Source of the DNA: an uncultured Alphaproteobacteria bacterium
GTDB lineage: Bacteria > Pseudomonadota > Alphaproteobacteria > Rhizobiales > Aestuariivirgaceae
Assembly (NCBI GenBank): GCA_945957365.1
Contig: CAMFKI010000026.1
Coordinates: 1 to 47,513, forward strand
DNA length: 47,513 nt
Direction of reading: 5' to 3'
In this document: one piece after another, positions 14,937-22,462 of the stretch
Layout: each line of letters starts with the position of its first letter
How positions within the stretch are numbered: position 1 is the first letter of the stretch
Made by a program: the position numbers and the translations under genes
The notes under the pieces: model-generated
Told to the model about the DNA's origin: nothing
Seen by the model: only the letters and a program-made list of their open reading frames with translations
Databases searched by the model: none

Positions 14937-16435
14937 GCCAGGCCCAGCTTCTGCGCCAGCCCGATGCGCTGCAGCTTGCCGGTGGCACCCTTGGGGATCT
15001 CGTCCAGTATCACGATCTTCTTCGGCACCTTGAAGGCCGCGAGCTTGCCATTGGCGAAGTCCTGCAGCGCGCGCTCGGTGACGGCCCTGCCCTCGCGCAG
15101 CACCACGGCCGCCGCGACTTCCTCGCCCAGCTTGTCATGCGGCATGGCGAAGGTGACGACCTGCGCCACGGCGGGATGCTCCATCAGCACCTCGTCCACT
15201 TCCATCGGCGCGATCTTCTCGCCGCCGCGGTTGATGATCTCCTTCAGGCGGCCGGTGATCTTGAGGTAGCCGTCCTCGTCCATGAAACCCTGGTCTCCGG
15301 TGTGGAACCAGCCGAAGGCGAAGCCCGACTCGTTGGCCTTGGGGTTGTTCTCGTAGCCCAGCGTGACGTTCGGCCCGCGCGTCACCACCTCGCCTTCCTC
15401 GCCCGAACTCAGGATGCGGCCGTCGGGCGCCATCACGGCCACCATGGGTCCCGCCGCACAGCCGACGAAGCCGGGCTTGCGCTTGCCCGGCGGCAGCTGG
15501 TTCGACGTCATCTGGTGCGCGTTCTCGGTCATCGCATAGGCTTCGATGACGGGGCAGCCGAAAGCTTCTTCCAGCGCGTGGAAGACGGGCACCGGCAGCG
15601 ACGCCGAACTCGAGCGGATGAAGCGCAGCGGATTGGCCTTGATGATCGCGGTATTGCGCTCGGCGCGCTGCAGGATGGCCTGGTGCATGGTGGGCACCGC
15701 CGTATACCATGTGGGGTGCGCCTCCTCCATCCAGCCGAAGAACTTCAGCGCGTTGAAGCCCGGCGTGGCGAAGACCGAGGCGCCCGCGGTGAGCGTCGCC
15801 AGCACCGCGGCCATCAGCCCGTGGATGTGGAACAGCGGCATGATGTTGAGGCAGCGGTCGCGTTCGGTCAGCTGCAGCGTGTTGCGGATGTTGCTGGCGG
15901 AGGCCAGCAGGTTCGAATGGGTGAGCGGCACGATCTTGGGCCGCGAGGTGGTTCCGGACGTGTGCAGCACGAGCGCCACATCCTCGCCCTCGGCATAGCC
16001 CTGGACGGAAGGGGACGCCACGGCATCGCCCGAAATGACGAATGCGCCGGCCTCGCGCTGCGGGCTCAGCACCAGCACGGGAATTCCCAGCCGCTTCGCC
16101 GCGGCGATGGCGGGGGAGGTGCTGCCCTCGTCGACCAGCAACGCCTTCGCCTTCAGGTCCTCCATGTAGAAATGAAACTCGTCCTCGCGGTAGGCGGGGT
16201 TCAGCGGTGCCGCCGTCACCGCACAGGCGCAGGCCACGAAGGCGGCCGCCATGTCCGGCCCGTTGGGCAGCACGATGGCCAGCTTGTCGTTGCGCGCCAG
16301 CCCCCGCCGCCGCAGGGCGGCGAAGGTGTCCTCCACCAACGCGGTGAACTGGCCGTAGGAGAGGTCGTCCCGGCCGGAGGCGGAGAGGGCGATGTCGCCC
16401 GGCAGACGGGCTTCGAGGAGGGACTTCAGGATCAT
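14933..16435 (-). CDS. Acyl-CoA synthetase, AMP-binding; AAE3/oxalyl-CoA ligase-like
   Basis: This 500-residue adenylate-forming enzyme activates a carboxylate to its CoA thioester. It has the P-loop HTSGTTSRPKIVPLTHSN, the adenine-binding segment EAYAMTENAHQM, the WFHTGDQGFMDEDGYLKITG motif and the C-terminal catalytic Lys in PKGATGKLQR. The stretch SSSASLPVPVFHALEEAFG and the text around it recall the AAE3/Pcs60 oxalate-CoA ligases more than fatty-acid ligases. Oxalyl-CoA synthesis is therefore plausible but unproven. The gene starts 82 bases from the divergent nadE and overlaps the PanE-like gene by 4 bases. Confidence 0.85.
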   Translation of the reverse strand: MILKSLLEARLPGDIALSASGRDDLSYGQFTALVEDTFAALRRRGLARNDKLAIVLPNGPDMAAAFVACACAVTAAPLNPAYREDEFHFYMEDLKAKALLVDEGSTSPAIAAAKRLGIPVLVLSPQREAGAFVISGDAVASPSVQGYAEGEDVALVLHTSGTTSRPKIVPLTHSNLLASASNIRNTLQLTERDRCLNIMPLFHIHGLMAAVLATLTAGASVFATPGFNALKFFGWMEEAHPTWYTAVPTMHQAILQRAERNTAIIKANPLRFIRSSSASLPVPVFHALEEAFGCPVIEAYAMTENAHQMTSNQLPPGKRKPGFVGCAAGPMVAVMAPDGRILSSGEEGEVVTRGPNVTLGYENNPKANESGFAFGWFHTGDQGFMDEDGYLKITGRLKEIINRGGEKIAPMEVDEVLMEHPAVAQVVTFAMPHDKLGEEVAAAVVLREGRAVTERALQDFANGKLAAFKVPKKIVILDEIPKGATGKLQRIGLAQKLGLA

Positions 16436-16517
16436 CCGGGCAGTCTGCCCATTTCAGGCCAGCCGTCAACGCCGTGCAATTGAAGGTCAGACCTGCATCC
16501 GCTAAGACCCCCTCATC

Positions 16518-18146
16518 ATGACCGACAGACTCATCATCGCGCTCGCCCAGCTCAACCCGACGCTCGGGGCGATCAAGGCCAATCTCGAGCGCGCCCGCGA
16601 GGCGCGCCGGGAAGCGTCCGATGCCGACCTGATCCTGTTTCCGGAACTCTTCATCTGCGGCTATCCGCCGGAGGACCTGGTGCTGCGCCCCACCTTCGTC
16701 GCCGCCTGCCGCGCGGCGGTGGAAGAGCTGGCGAAGGAAACCGTCACCGGCCCTGCCGTGCTGATGGGCCTGCCGTGGCGCGAGGGTGCGAACCTCTACA
16801 ACTCGGTGGCGCTGCTCGCCAACGGCAGGATCGAGGCGGTGCGCCACAAGTTCGACCTGCCGAACTACGGCGTGTTCGACGAAAAGCGCGTGTTCAATGC
16901 CGGGCCTGCCCCGGGGCCCATCTCGTTCAAGGGCGTGCGTCTCGGCGTTCCGATCTGCGAGGACATCTGGACGGAGGAGACCTGCGAGACCCTGGCCGAG
17001 ACCGGGGCCGAGATCCTGCTCTCGCCCAATGGCTCGCCCTTCGAGCGCAACAAGGATGACGTGCGGTTGAACCTCACCGTGGCGCGCGTCACCGAGACGG
17101 GCCTGCCGCTCGCCTATCTCAACCAGGTGGGCGGCCAGGACGAGCTCGTCTTCGACGGCGCGTCCTTCGTCTTGAACGCCGACCGCACGTTGGCCTGGCA
17201 GATGCCGATGTTCGAGGAGCAGATCGCGCTCACCGAATGGCGGCGCGAGGAGGACGGCTGGGTCTGCGTGCCGGGCGAGATCGTCTCCGTCCCGGAGAAC
17301 GAGGAAGAGACGTGGAAGGCCTGCGTGCTGGGCCTGCGCGACTATGTGCTGAAGAACCGCTTCCCCGGCGTGGTGCTGGGGCTTTCGGGCGGCATCGACT
17401 CGGCCGTCGTCGCCGCCATGGCGGTCGATGCGCTGGGCGCTGACCGCGTGCACTGCGTGATGCTGCCCTATGCCTACACGAGCCGTGACAGCCTGGTGGA
17501 TGCCGAGGAATGCGCCAAGCTGCTGGGCGTGCGCTATGACGTGGTGCCGATCAAGGAGCCGGTCGAGGGTTTCCTCTCCGCGCTGAAGCCGATGTTCGAG
17601 GGCACGCCCCCTGGCATCACCGAGGAAAACCTGCAGTCGCGCTCGCGCGGCGTGATCCTCATGGCGATCTCCAACAAGTTCGGGTCCATGGTGCTGACCA
17701 CCGGAAACAAGTCGGAAATGTCGGTGGGCTATGCGACGCTCTACGGCGATATGAACGGCGGCTACAACCCGATCAAGGATGTCTACAAGACGGAAGTCTA
17801 TCGCCTCGCCGAATGGCGCAACTCGCTGGGCTACGTCATCCCCCGGCGCATCATCACCAAGGCGCCGACGGCCGAACTGCGCGAGAACCAGACGGATCAG
17901 GACTCGCTGCCGCCTTATGAGGTTCTCGACACGATCCTCGAAGGCCTCGTCGAGAACGAACTGCCGGTCGAGCAGATCGTGAACAACACAGGCTACGAGG
18001 AGGCGCTGGTGCGGCGCATCCAGCACATGCTCTACATCGCTGAGTACAAGCGGCGGCAGGCGGCGCCGGGCGTGAAGATCACGCGGCGCAATTTCGGCCG
18101 CGACCGGCGCTATCCGATCACCAACGCCTTCCGGGACGGACGATAG
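16518..18146 (+). CDS. nadE: Glutamine-dependent NAD+ synthetase
   Basis: This 542-residue two-domain enzyme amidates deamido-NAD+ to NAD+ using glutamine. The N-terminal nitrilase-type glutaminase domain has the catalytic triad E43 (FPELFICGYP), K111 (RHKFDLPNYG) and C147 (GVPICEDIW). The C-terminal synthetase domain has the PP-loop LSGGIDSAVVAA (residues 289-300) and TTGNKSEMSVGYATLYGDMN. Length and motifs are normal for the long alphaproteobacterial form. It is followed after one base by gltX, so the two are co-transcribed. No strong ribosome binding site precedes the ATG. Confidence 0.96.
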   Translation: MTDRLIIALAQLNPTLGAIKANLERAREARREASDADLILFPELFICGYPPEDLVLRPTFVAACRAAVEELAKETVTGPAVLMGLPWREGANLYNSVALLANGRIEAVRHKFDLPNYGVFDEKRVFNAGPAPGPISFKGVRLGVPICEDIWTEETCETLAETGAEILLSPNGSPFERNKDDVRLNLTVARVTETGLPLAYLNQVGGQDELVFDGASFVLNADRTLAWQMPMFEEQIALTEWRREEDGWVCVPGEIVSVPENEEETWKACVLGLRDYVLKNRFPGVVLGLSGGIDSAVVAAMAVDALGADRVHCVMLPYAYTSRDSLVDAEECAKLLGVRYDVVPIKEPVEGFLSALKPMFEGTPPGITEENLQSRSRGVILMAISNKFGSMVLTTGNKSEMSVGYATLYGDMNGGYNPIKDVYKTEVYRLAEWRNSLGYVIPRRIITKAPTAELRENQTDQDSLPPYEVLDTILEGLVENELPVEQIVNNTGYEEALVRRIQHMLYIAEYKRRQAAPGVKITRRNFGRDRRYPITNAFRDGR

Positions 18147-18147
18147 C

Positions 18148-19467
18148 ATGACCACCATCGTCCGCTTCGCGCCCTCGCCCACGGGGCGCATCCACATCGG
18201 CAATGCCCGCACCGCCATCCTCAACTGGCTGATGACGCAGAAGACCGATGGGCAGTTCGTGCTGCGCTATGACGACACCGACACGGCGCGTTCGACCCAG
18301 GAATTCGCCGACGGCATCGCCACCGACCTCGCCTGGCTCGGCATCAAGCCGCACCGCGTCGAATGGCAGTCGAAGCGCTTCCCCCGCTACGACGAGGTGG
18401 CGGACCGGCTGCGCCGCGAGGGCAGGCTCTATCCCTGCTACGAGACGGCGGATGAACTCGACCGCAAGCGGAAGCGGCAGGAAGCGCGCAAGCTGCCGCC
18501 GGTCTATGACCGCGCGGCGCTGAAGCTCACCGACGAAGAGCGCGCCAGGCTCGAGGCGGAAGGCCGCAAGCCGCACTGGCGCTTCAGGCTCGACGGCCGG
18601 GTGGTCGAATGGAACGACCTGATCCGCGGGCCCCAGCACATCGACACGCGCTCGCTGTCCGACCCCGTGCTGGTGCGCGAGGACGGCAGCTATCTTTACA
18701 CGCTGCCCTCGGTCATCGACGACATCGACATGGAGATCACCCATGTCATCCGCGGCGAAGACCACGTGGTGAACACCGCAGTGCAGATCGAGATCACGCA
18801 AGCACTGGGCGCGACACCGCCAGCCTACGCCCACCACAGTCTCCTCACCGGCCCGGACGGCAAAGGCCTGTCGAAGCGGCTGGGCTCGCTCTCCATCGCC
18901 GCGATGCGCGAGGGCGGCCTGGAGCCGATGGCCGTCGTCAGTCACGCGGCGCTGCTCGGAACGTCCGACAATATCCATCCGTGTGCGGATTATACGGAAC
19001 TGGTCGAGGGCTTCGCGCTCGACAAGCTGTCCCGCGCGCCGGCGCGCTTCGACGAGCAGGAACTCGCCCACCTCAATGCCAAGCTGCTGCACCACCTTCC
19101 GTGGGATGCGGTGAAAGACCGGCTGCCGGGCGACACGGAGGCCTTCTGGCTGGCCGTGCGCGGCAATATCGCGAAGCTGGCGGACGTCGCCACCTGGCGC
19201 GCCATCGTCTCCGGCCCGCTGACCCCGGTGATTGCGCCGGACGACCGTGACTTCCTCATCGCCGCCCGCGCCCTGCTGCCTCCCGCGCCCTGGGACACCA
19301 CCACCTGGAAGGCCTGGACCGACGCCGTGAAATCCACCACGGGCCGCAAGGGCAAGGACCTGTTCATGCCGTTGCGCCGGGCGCTGACGGGCCTCGACCA
19401 CGGCCCGGAACTGGCCCAGCTGCTGCCCTTGATCGGCCCGGACGCGGTGCTTGAACGGCTCTCGTGA
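18148..19467 (+). CDS. gltX: Glutamate--tRNA ligase
   Basis: This class I aminoacyl-tRNA synthetase of 439 residues charges tRNA-Glu (and tRNA-Gln where GlnRS is absent). The HIGH motif reads HIGN (residues 16-19) after RFAPSPTGR, and the KMSKR loop reads LSKR in DGKGLSKRLGS near residue 240. At 439 residues it is a little shorter than the usual 470, with a compact anticodon-binding region (TTGRKGKDLFMPLRRALTG). Many alphaproteobacteria carry two GluRS genes, and this may be the second type. It starts one base after the nadE stop and is followed by a GST gene. Confidence 0.95.
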   Translation: MTTIVRFAPSPTGRIHIGNARTAILNWLMTQKTDGQFVLRYDDTDTARSTQEFADGIATDLAWLGIKPHRVEWQSKRFPRYDEVADRLRREGRLYPCYETADELDRKRKRQEARKLPPVYDRAALKLTDEERARLEAEGRKPHWRFRLDGRVVEWNDLIRGPQHIDTRSLSDPVLVREDGSYLYTLPSVIDDIDMEITHVIRGEDHVVNTAVQIEITQALGATPPAYAHHSLLTGPDGKGLSKRLGSLSIAAMREGGLEPMAVVSHAALLGTSDNIHPCADYTELVEGFALDKLSRAPARFDEQELAHLNAKLLHHLPWDAVKDRLPGDTEAFWLAVRGNIAKLADVATWRAIVSGPLTPVIAPDDRDFLIAARALLPPAPWDTTTWKAWTDAVKSTTGRKGKDLFMPLRRALTGLDHGPELAQLLPLIGPDAVLERLS

Positions 19468-19485
19468 TTGCGCAATGATCGGCCC

Positions 19486-20127
19486 ATGATCCTCGTGGGC
19501 CAGTTCGACTCTCCCTTCGTCAGGCGCGTGGCGGTGACGCTCAATCACTATCACATGCCCTACACGCGCAACCCGATCTCGGTGTTCCGCGACGTGGGCG
19601 AAATGCAGAAGATCAATCCGCTGGTGCGCGTGCCGTCGCTGATCCTCGAGACCGGCGAGGTGCTGATCGATTCTTCCGCCATCATCGATCATCTCGACGA
19701 GATGGCGGGGCCGGCCCGCGCTCTCACCCCGGCGCATGGGCCGGAACGGCGCAAGGTGCTGCAGGCGGTGGTGCTGGGGCTCGGCCTGATGGACAAGAGC
19801 GTGGCGCTGTTCTTCGAGCGCCTGTTCCACATCGACAAGCACATCAACCGCGATTTCGAGAAGCGCATGCTGCTGCAGATCTCGGCCGGGCTCGACAAGC
19901 TCGAGCATGACTGCGGGGCGCCGTGGTTCTTCGATGGCAAGATGACCCAGGCCGACATCACCGCGGGCTGCCTCGCGGGCTACATGAAGATGCGCGTGCC
20001 GGATGCCTTCCCGGCGGACAAATATCCGAAGCTGCATCACCTGGCGCTCCATTGCGAGACCAAGGAGGACTTCGTGAAGGCCAGGCCCTCGGCCGACGAG
20101 ACGGTGCCGGGCCAGACGCGGCATTGA
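19486..20127 (+). CDS. Glutathione S-transferase family protein
   Basis: This 213-residue protein has an N-terminal thioredoxin-like domain (MILVGQFDSPFVRRVAVTLN) with the cis-Pro in NPLVRVPSLILE and the glutathione-contact segment LIDSSAIIDHLDE. An all-helical C-terminal domain follows. I chose the ATG at 19486 because the protein then begins with the first beta strand; a TTG directly after the gltX stop (19468) would add six unconserved residues. No strong ribosome binding site is seen, so coupling to gltX is likely. The substrate is unknown. It ends at the intergenic repeat 20169-20253. Confidence 0.88.
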   Translation: MILVGQFDSPFVRRVAVTLNHYHMPYTRNPISVFRDVGEMQKINPLVRVPSLILETGEVLIDSSAIIDHLDEMAGPARALTPAHGPERRKVLQAVVLGLGLMDKSVALFFERLFHIDKHINRDFEKRMLLQISAGLDKLEHDCGAPWFFDGKMTQADITAGCLAGYMKMRVPDAFPADKYPKLHHLALHCETKEDFVKARPSADETVPGQTRH

Positions 20128-20168
20128 AGGCAGGGCCGCGCTCGTTTGCTCGCTCACGCCCCCTCCGC

Positions 20169-20253
20169 CGTCATCCCAGCGAAAGCTGGGAGCCCGCTTG
20201 CCTTTCCCGCGATCGCCAACCAAAGCGGGGCCCCAGCTTTCGCTGGGGTGACG
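20169..20253. repeat. Palindromic intergenic repeat, copy 1 (GAAA-loop type)
   Basis: The 31-base arms at 20169-20199 and 20223-20253 are inverted complements with two mismatches. Each arm holds its own hairpin, CCCAGC-GAAA-GCTGGG on the left and the complement on the right. The copy lies between the convergent GST and PhnD-like genes, where it could act as a two-way terminator. Compared with copy 2, the stem base pair G-C has become A-T on both sides, a compensatory change. Confidence 0.9.
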
Positions 20254-20256
20254 CCG

Positions 20257-21045
20257 TCAATGGGAGGGCTCCTCAAGCAGCCGCAGGCCGCCTTCCCTTT
20301 CCGTCTGTGCTTCCAGATCGGTGATGCGATCGTAAGCTCCCAGCGGCAATTCCGAGTATCCCGTCAGCAACAGCCGCTCGCGCACCTCCGCAAGTGACGG
20401 ATCGGCGAATGCGTCTCCAACAGCGCCGCGGATCGCCTCCACATCACCCACCTTCGTGATCCACGGCAGCCCCGGCACCGCTGGCGAGCGCGTGATTTCC
20501 ACCAGGCCTTTTAGGGCGGCGGGCCGGTAGCGCCGGGCCATCTCGATGCAGACGCAATCGACGGCGCAGACGTCGGCTTCTCCCGACTGCACGGCGGCAA
20601 GCGACGCCAGGTGGCCGCCCGTCGTTACCGCACGCGAAAAGAACACACCCCGATCGGCCAGGGGCGCGAAGACCAGCTTCAACGCCAGCATGCCGGACAT
20701 GGAGTCGGGCGTGTTCACCGCTGCGACACTTCCGCGGAATGCGCCGAGCGGCCTCTCCTCGCGCGCCATCACGATGCTCTGGTATCGGGGCCCGTCGCAG
20801 CCGTCGGCGGCATAGTGGGGCGTTGCGACATAGCTCACCCTGCCCGTGAGGCCGTGGGTGAAGGGATAGCCGCAGGTCTGGGCGAAGAGCAGGTCGTCAC
20901 GGAGCCAGGCGGACGAAAACACCCCCGCCCGCCACAGCGGCAGATCCACACCCAGCCGGCGGGCGATGGCCTGCCACCACAGGTCGGTTGCCTGCCGCAC
21001 CTCGGGCCAGTCATACATCGGCAGCGCTGCGATCATGCGGAACAT
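20257..21045 (-). CDS. PhnD/SsuA-like substrate-binding-fold protein, no signal peptide
   Basis: The product (262 residues from the ATG at 21045, or 259 from the ATG at 21036) resembles PhnD-type phosphate/phosphonate-binding proteins. Features are LPMYDWPEVRQATDLWWQAI at the N-terminus, LLFAQTCGYPF, GSVAAVNTPDSMSGMLAL and GEADVCAVDCVCIEMARR. No signal peptide or lipobox precedes the first strand, and the codons before 21045 are closed by an in-frame TAG. No ABC ATPase or permease lies nearby. It may be a cytoplasmic ligand sensor or a remnant of an importer. It is divergent from the glycosyltransferase gene with 46 bases between them. Confidence 0.75.
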   Translation of the reverse strand: MFRMIAALPMYDWPEVRQATDLWWQAIARRLGVDLPLWRAGVFSSAWLRDDLLFAQTCGYPFTHGLTGRVSYVATPHYAADGCDGPRYQSIVMAREERPLGAFRGSVAAVNTPDSMSGMLALKLVFAPLADRGVFFSRAVTTGGHLASLAAVQSGEADVCAVDCVCIEMARRYRPAALKGLVEITRSPAVPGLPWITKVGDVEAIRGAVGDAFADPSLAEVRERLLLTGYSELPLGAYDRITDLEAQTEREGGLRLLEEPSH

Positions 21046-21091
21046 GCTATAGCATGCCGATCCATCTTCAAGAGAGCAGCGTAACGCCAGC

Positions 21092-21832
21092 ATGAGCAGC
21101 ATCTCCGTCGTCATTCCCACCCGCGGGCGCCATCATTTCCTTCGCGAGGCGGTGTCGAGCGTGCTGGCGCAGGACGAGGCGCCGCACGAGATCATCGTGG
21201 TCGACGACGGCGCGGGCGCGGCGGACGCCGTGGCCCACATGCACCCCGCCATCAGCGTGCTCGACAATCGCGAGCGCGGGCCCGTGCCGGCGCGGAACCT
21301 CGGCGTGGCCCATGCCACGGGCGACTGCATCTGCTTTCTCGACGATGACGACTGGTTCATCGACAACGGCTATTTCGCCCAGGCGTCGGAAGCCTTCGCG
21401 CGCGGCGCCGATTTCTGCTTCGCCGATGGCATCATGCATTTCGAGGATGGCCGGCCGGACCTGCCCTTCGCCTTCGATGCCGATGCGGACAGCCTGACGC
21501 GGGACAACACGATCCTGATTTCCGGCGTCATCTACCGCCGCGCCCTGCATGCCGCGCTGGGCGGCTTCGACGAGACGCTGCCTTTCTACTGGGACTGGGA
21601 CTGGTACCTGCGCATTGCCCGCGGCGGCCATCCGCTCACCCATATCCGAAGGCCCGTGGTGGCCATTCGCGTTCATGCTCGCAACATGTCGGGCGAATCG
21701 CTGGAAGCGCAGCGGCGGGCCAACTTGGACAGGTTTTCCACAAAGCATGCACTGCCGCCGATCCCGCTCAAGAACCATCTCGACATCGCCACGCAAGCCC
21801 CAGGCAAGCCGCCGCCGCCGCGAGCCGGCTGA
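21092..21832 (+). CDS. Glycosyltransferase family 2
   Basis: This 246-residue protein has the GT-A fold of family 2. It starts with the nucleotide-binding strand SISVVIPTRGRHHFLREAVS, then EIIVVDDGAGAAD, PARNLGVAHATGDCICF and the metal-binding LDDDDWF (the DXD equivalent). The acceptor side includes GGFDETLPFYWDWDWYLRIA. No membrane segment is seen, so it is probably cytoplasmic or peripheral. It stands alone between the PhnD-like gene and HU, with no polysaccharide cluster around it, so donor and acceptor are unknown. Confidence 0.9.
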   Translation: MSSISVVIPTRGRHHFLREAVSSVLAQDEAPHEIIVVDDGAGAADAVAHMHPAISVLDNRERGPVPARNLGVAHATGDCICFLDDDDWFIDNGYFAQASEAFARGADFCFADGIMHFEDGRPDLPFAFDADADSLTRDNTILISGVIYRRALHAALGGFDETLPFYWDWDWYLRIARGGHPLTHIRRPVVAIRVHARNMSGESLEAQRRANLDRFSTKHALPPIPLKNHLDIATQAPGKPPPPRAG

Positions 21833-21915
21833 CTAACCTACTGTTTTTTCGGTGTTTTGCGATTTCTCGCGGCATCGCCCCGGCCGCGAGCCCCTATTCT
21901 CAAGGGTTTTTCAAT

Positions 21916-21965
21916 GGGCTTCCCGAAAAAGCCCCGGAAAATAAGAGTTTTCGCGAATCGAAAAC
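21916..21965. promoter_or_regulatory. Two small hairpins in the leader region of the HU gene
   Basis: The 178-base gap before the HU gene is richer in A and T than its surroundings. It contains GGGCTT-(7)-AAGCCC at 21916-21934 and GTTTTCG-CGAAT-CGAAAAC at 21947-21965, both perfect short inverted repeats. They may be protein-binding dyads or part of an untranslated leader. I could not place a convincing promoter. The HU ribosome binding site AAGGAG is at 21998-22003. Confidence 0.4.
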
Positions 21966-22010
21966 CGGATTAACGCGGTTGCCAGCCAACCCCCAATAAG
22001 GAGAGACAAC

Positions 22011-22307
22011 ATGGCTACGGACGACAAGATCCAGACGATTGCCCTTTCGAAGATCGCGGCTGAACTCGCCGAGAAGCACGAGATGTCGAAGAAGGCCGCG
22101 GGCGAATTCCTCGGCGCCTTCGTCGAACTGACCGTCAAGAACCTGAAGAAGGGCCACAAGGTGCGCGTCACCGGACTCGGCATCTTCCAGGTCAAGAAGC
22201 GCCCCGCCCGCATGGGCCGCAACCCGGCCACCGGCGAAGCCATCAAGATCAAGGCGTCCAAGAAGCTGGCCTTCCGCGCCGCCAAGGAAGTCAAGGACGC
22301 CATCTAA
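22011..22307 (+). CDS. HU-family DNA-binding protein
   Basis: This 98-residue histone-like protein should bind and bend DNA as a dimer. It has the helical N-terminus (TIALSKIAAELAEKHEMSKK), the GLGIFQVKKRPARMGRNPAT segment that is the HU/IHF signature, and the DNA-embracing arm with the Arg-Asn-Pro tip. A perfect AAGGAG ribosome binding site sits 7 bases upstream, consistent with high expression. An intrinsic terminator follows at 22335-22367, so it is monocistronic. HU and IHF subunits are hard to separate by eye; HU is favoured by its separate position and overall match. Confidence 0.94.
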   Translation: MATDDKIQTIALSKIAAELAEKHEMSKKAAGEFLGAFVELTVKNLKKGHKVRVTGLGIFQVKKRPARMGRNPATGEAIKIKASKKLAFRAAKEVKDAI

Positions 22308-22334
22308 GTCCTGTTTCTTTTCTCGACCCTGAAG

Positions 22335-22367
22335 TGGCCCTGCCCGACGGCGGGGCCATTTCTTTTC
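22335..22367 (+). terminator. Intrinsic terminator of the HU gene
   Basis: TGGCCCTGCC (22335-22344), loop CGAC, then GGCGGGGCCA (22349-22358) form a 10-base-pair stem with one T-G wobble, followed by TTTCTTTTC. It lies 28 bases after the HU stop codon. Confidence 0.85.
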
Positions 22368-22462
22368 GGGATGAATTCTTTTCACCGCGGCGTTGATTGC
22401 AGACCCTACCCCCGAGGGGCTAGAACACGGCCCGAAACTCCCATGTTGCAAGGACATTTTCC

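Noticed and set aside
15135..18224. Very long open frame (1029 codons) on the minus strand, and similar ones at 28390-31476 (+), 22406-24925 (-), 18118-20223 (-) and 3254-4891 (+)
   Set aside because: Each lies opposite genuine genes with full catalytic motifs, is rich in Arg, Gly, Ala and His, and has no recognisable domain. High-GC codon bias commonly opens antisense frames like these.
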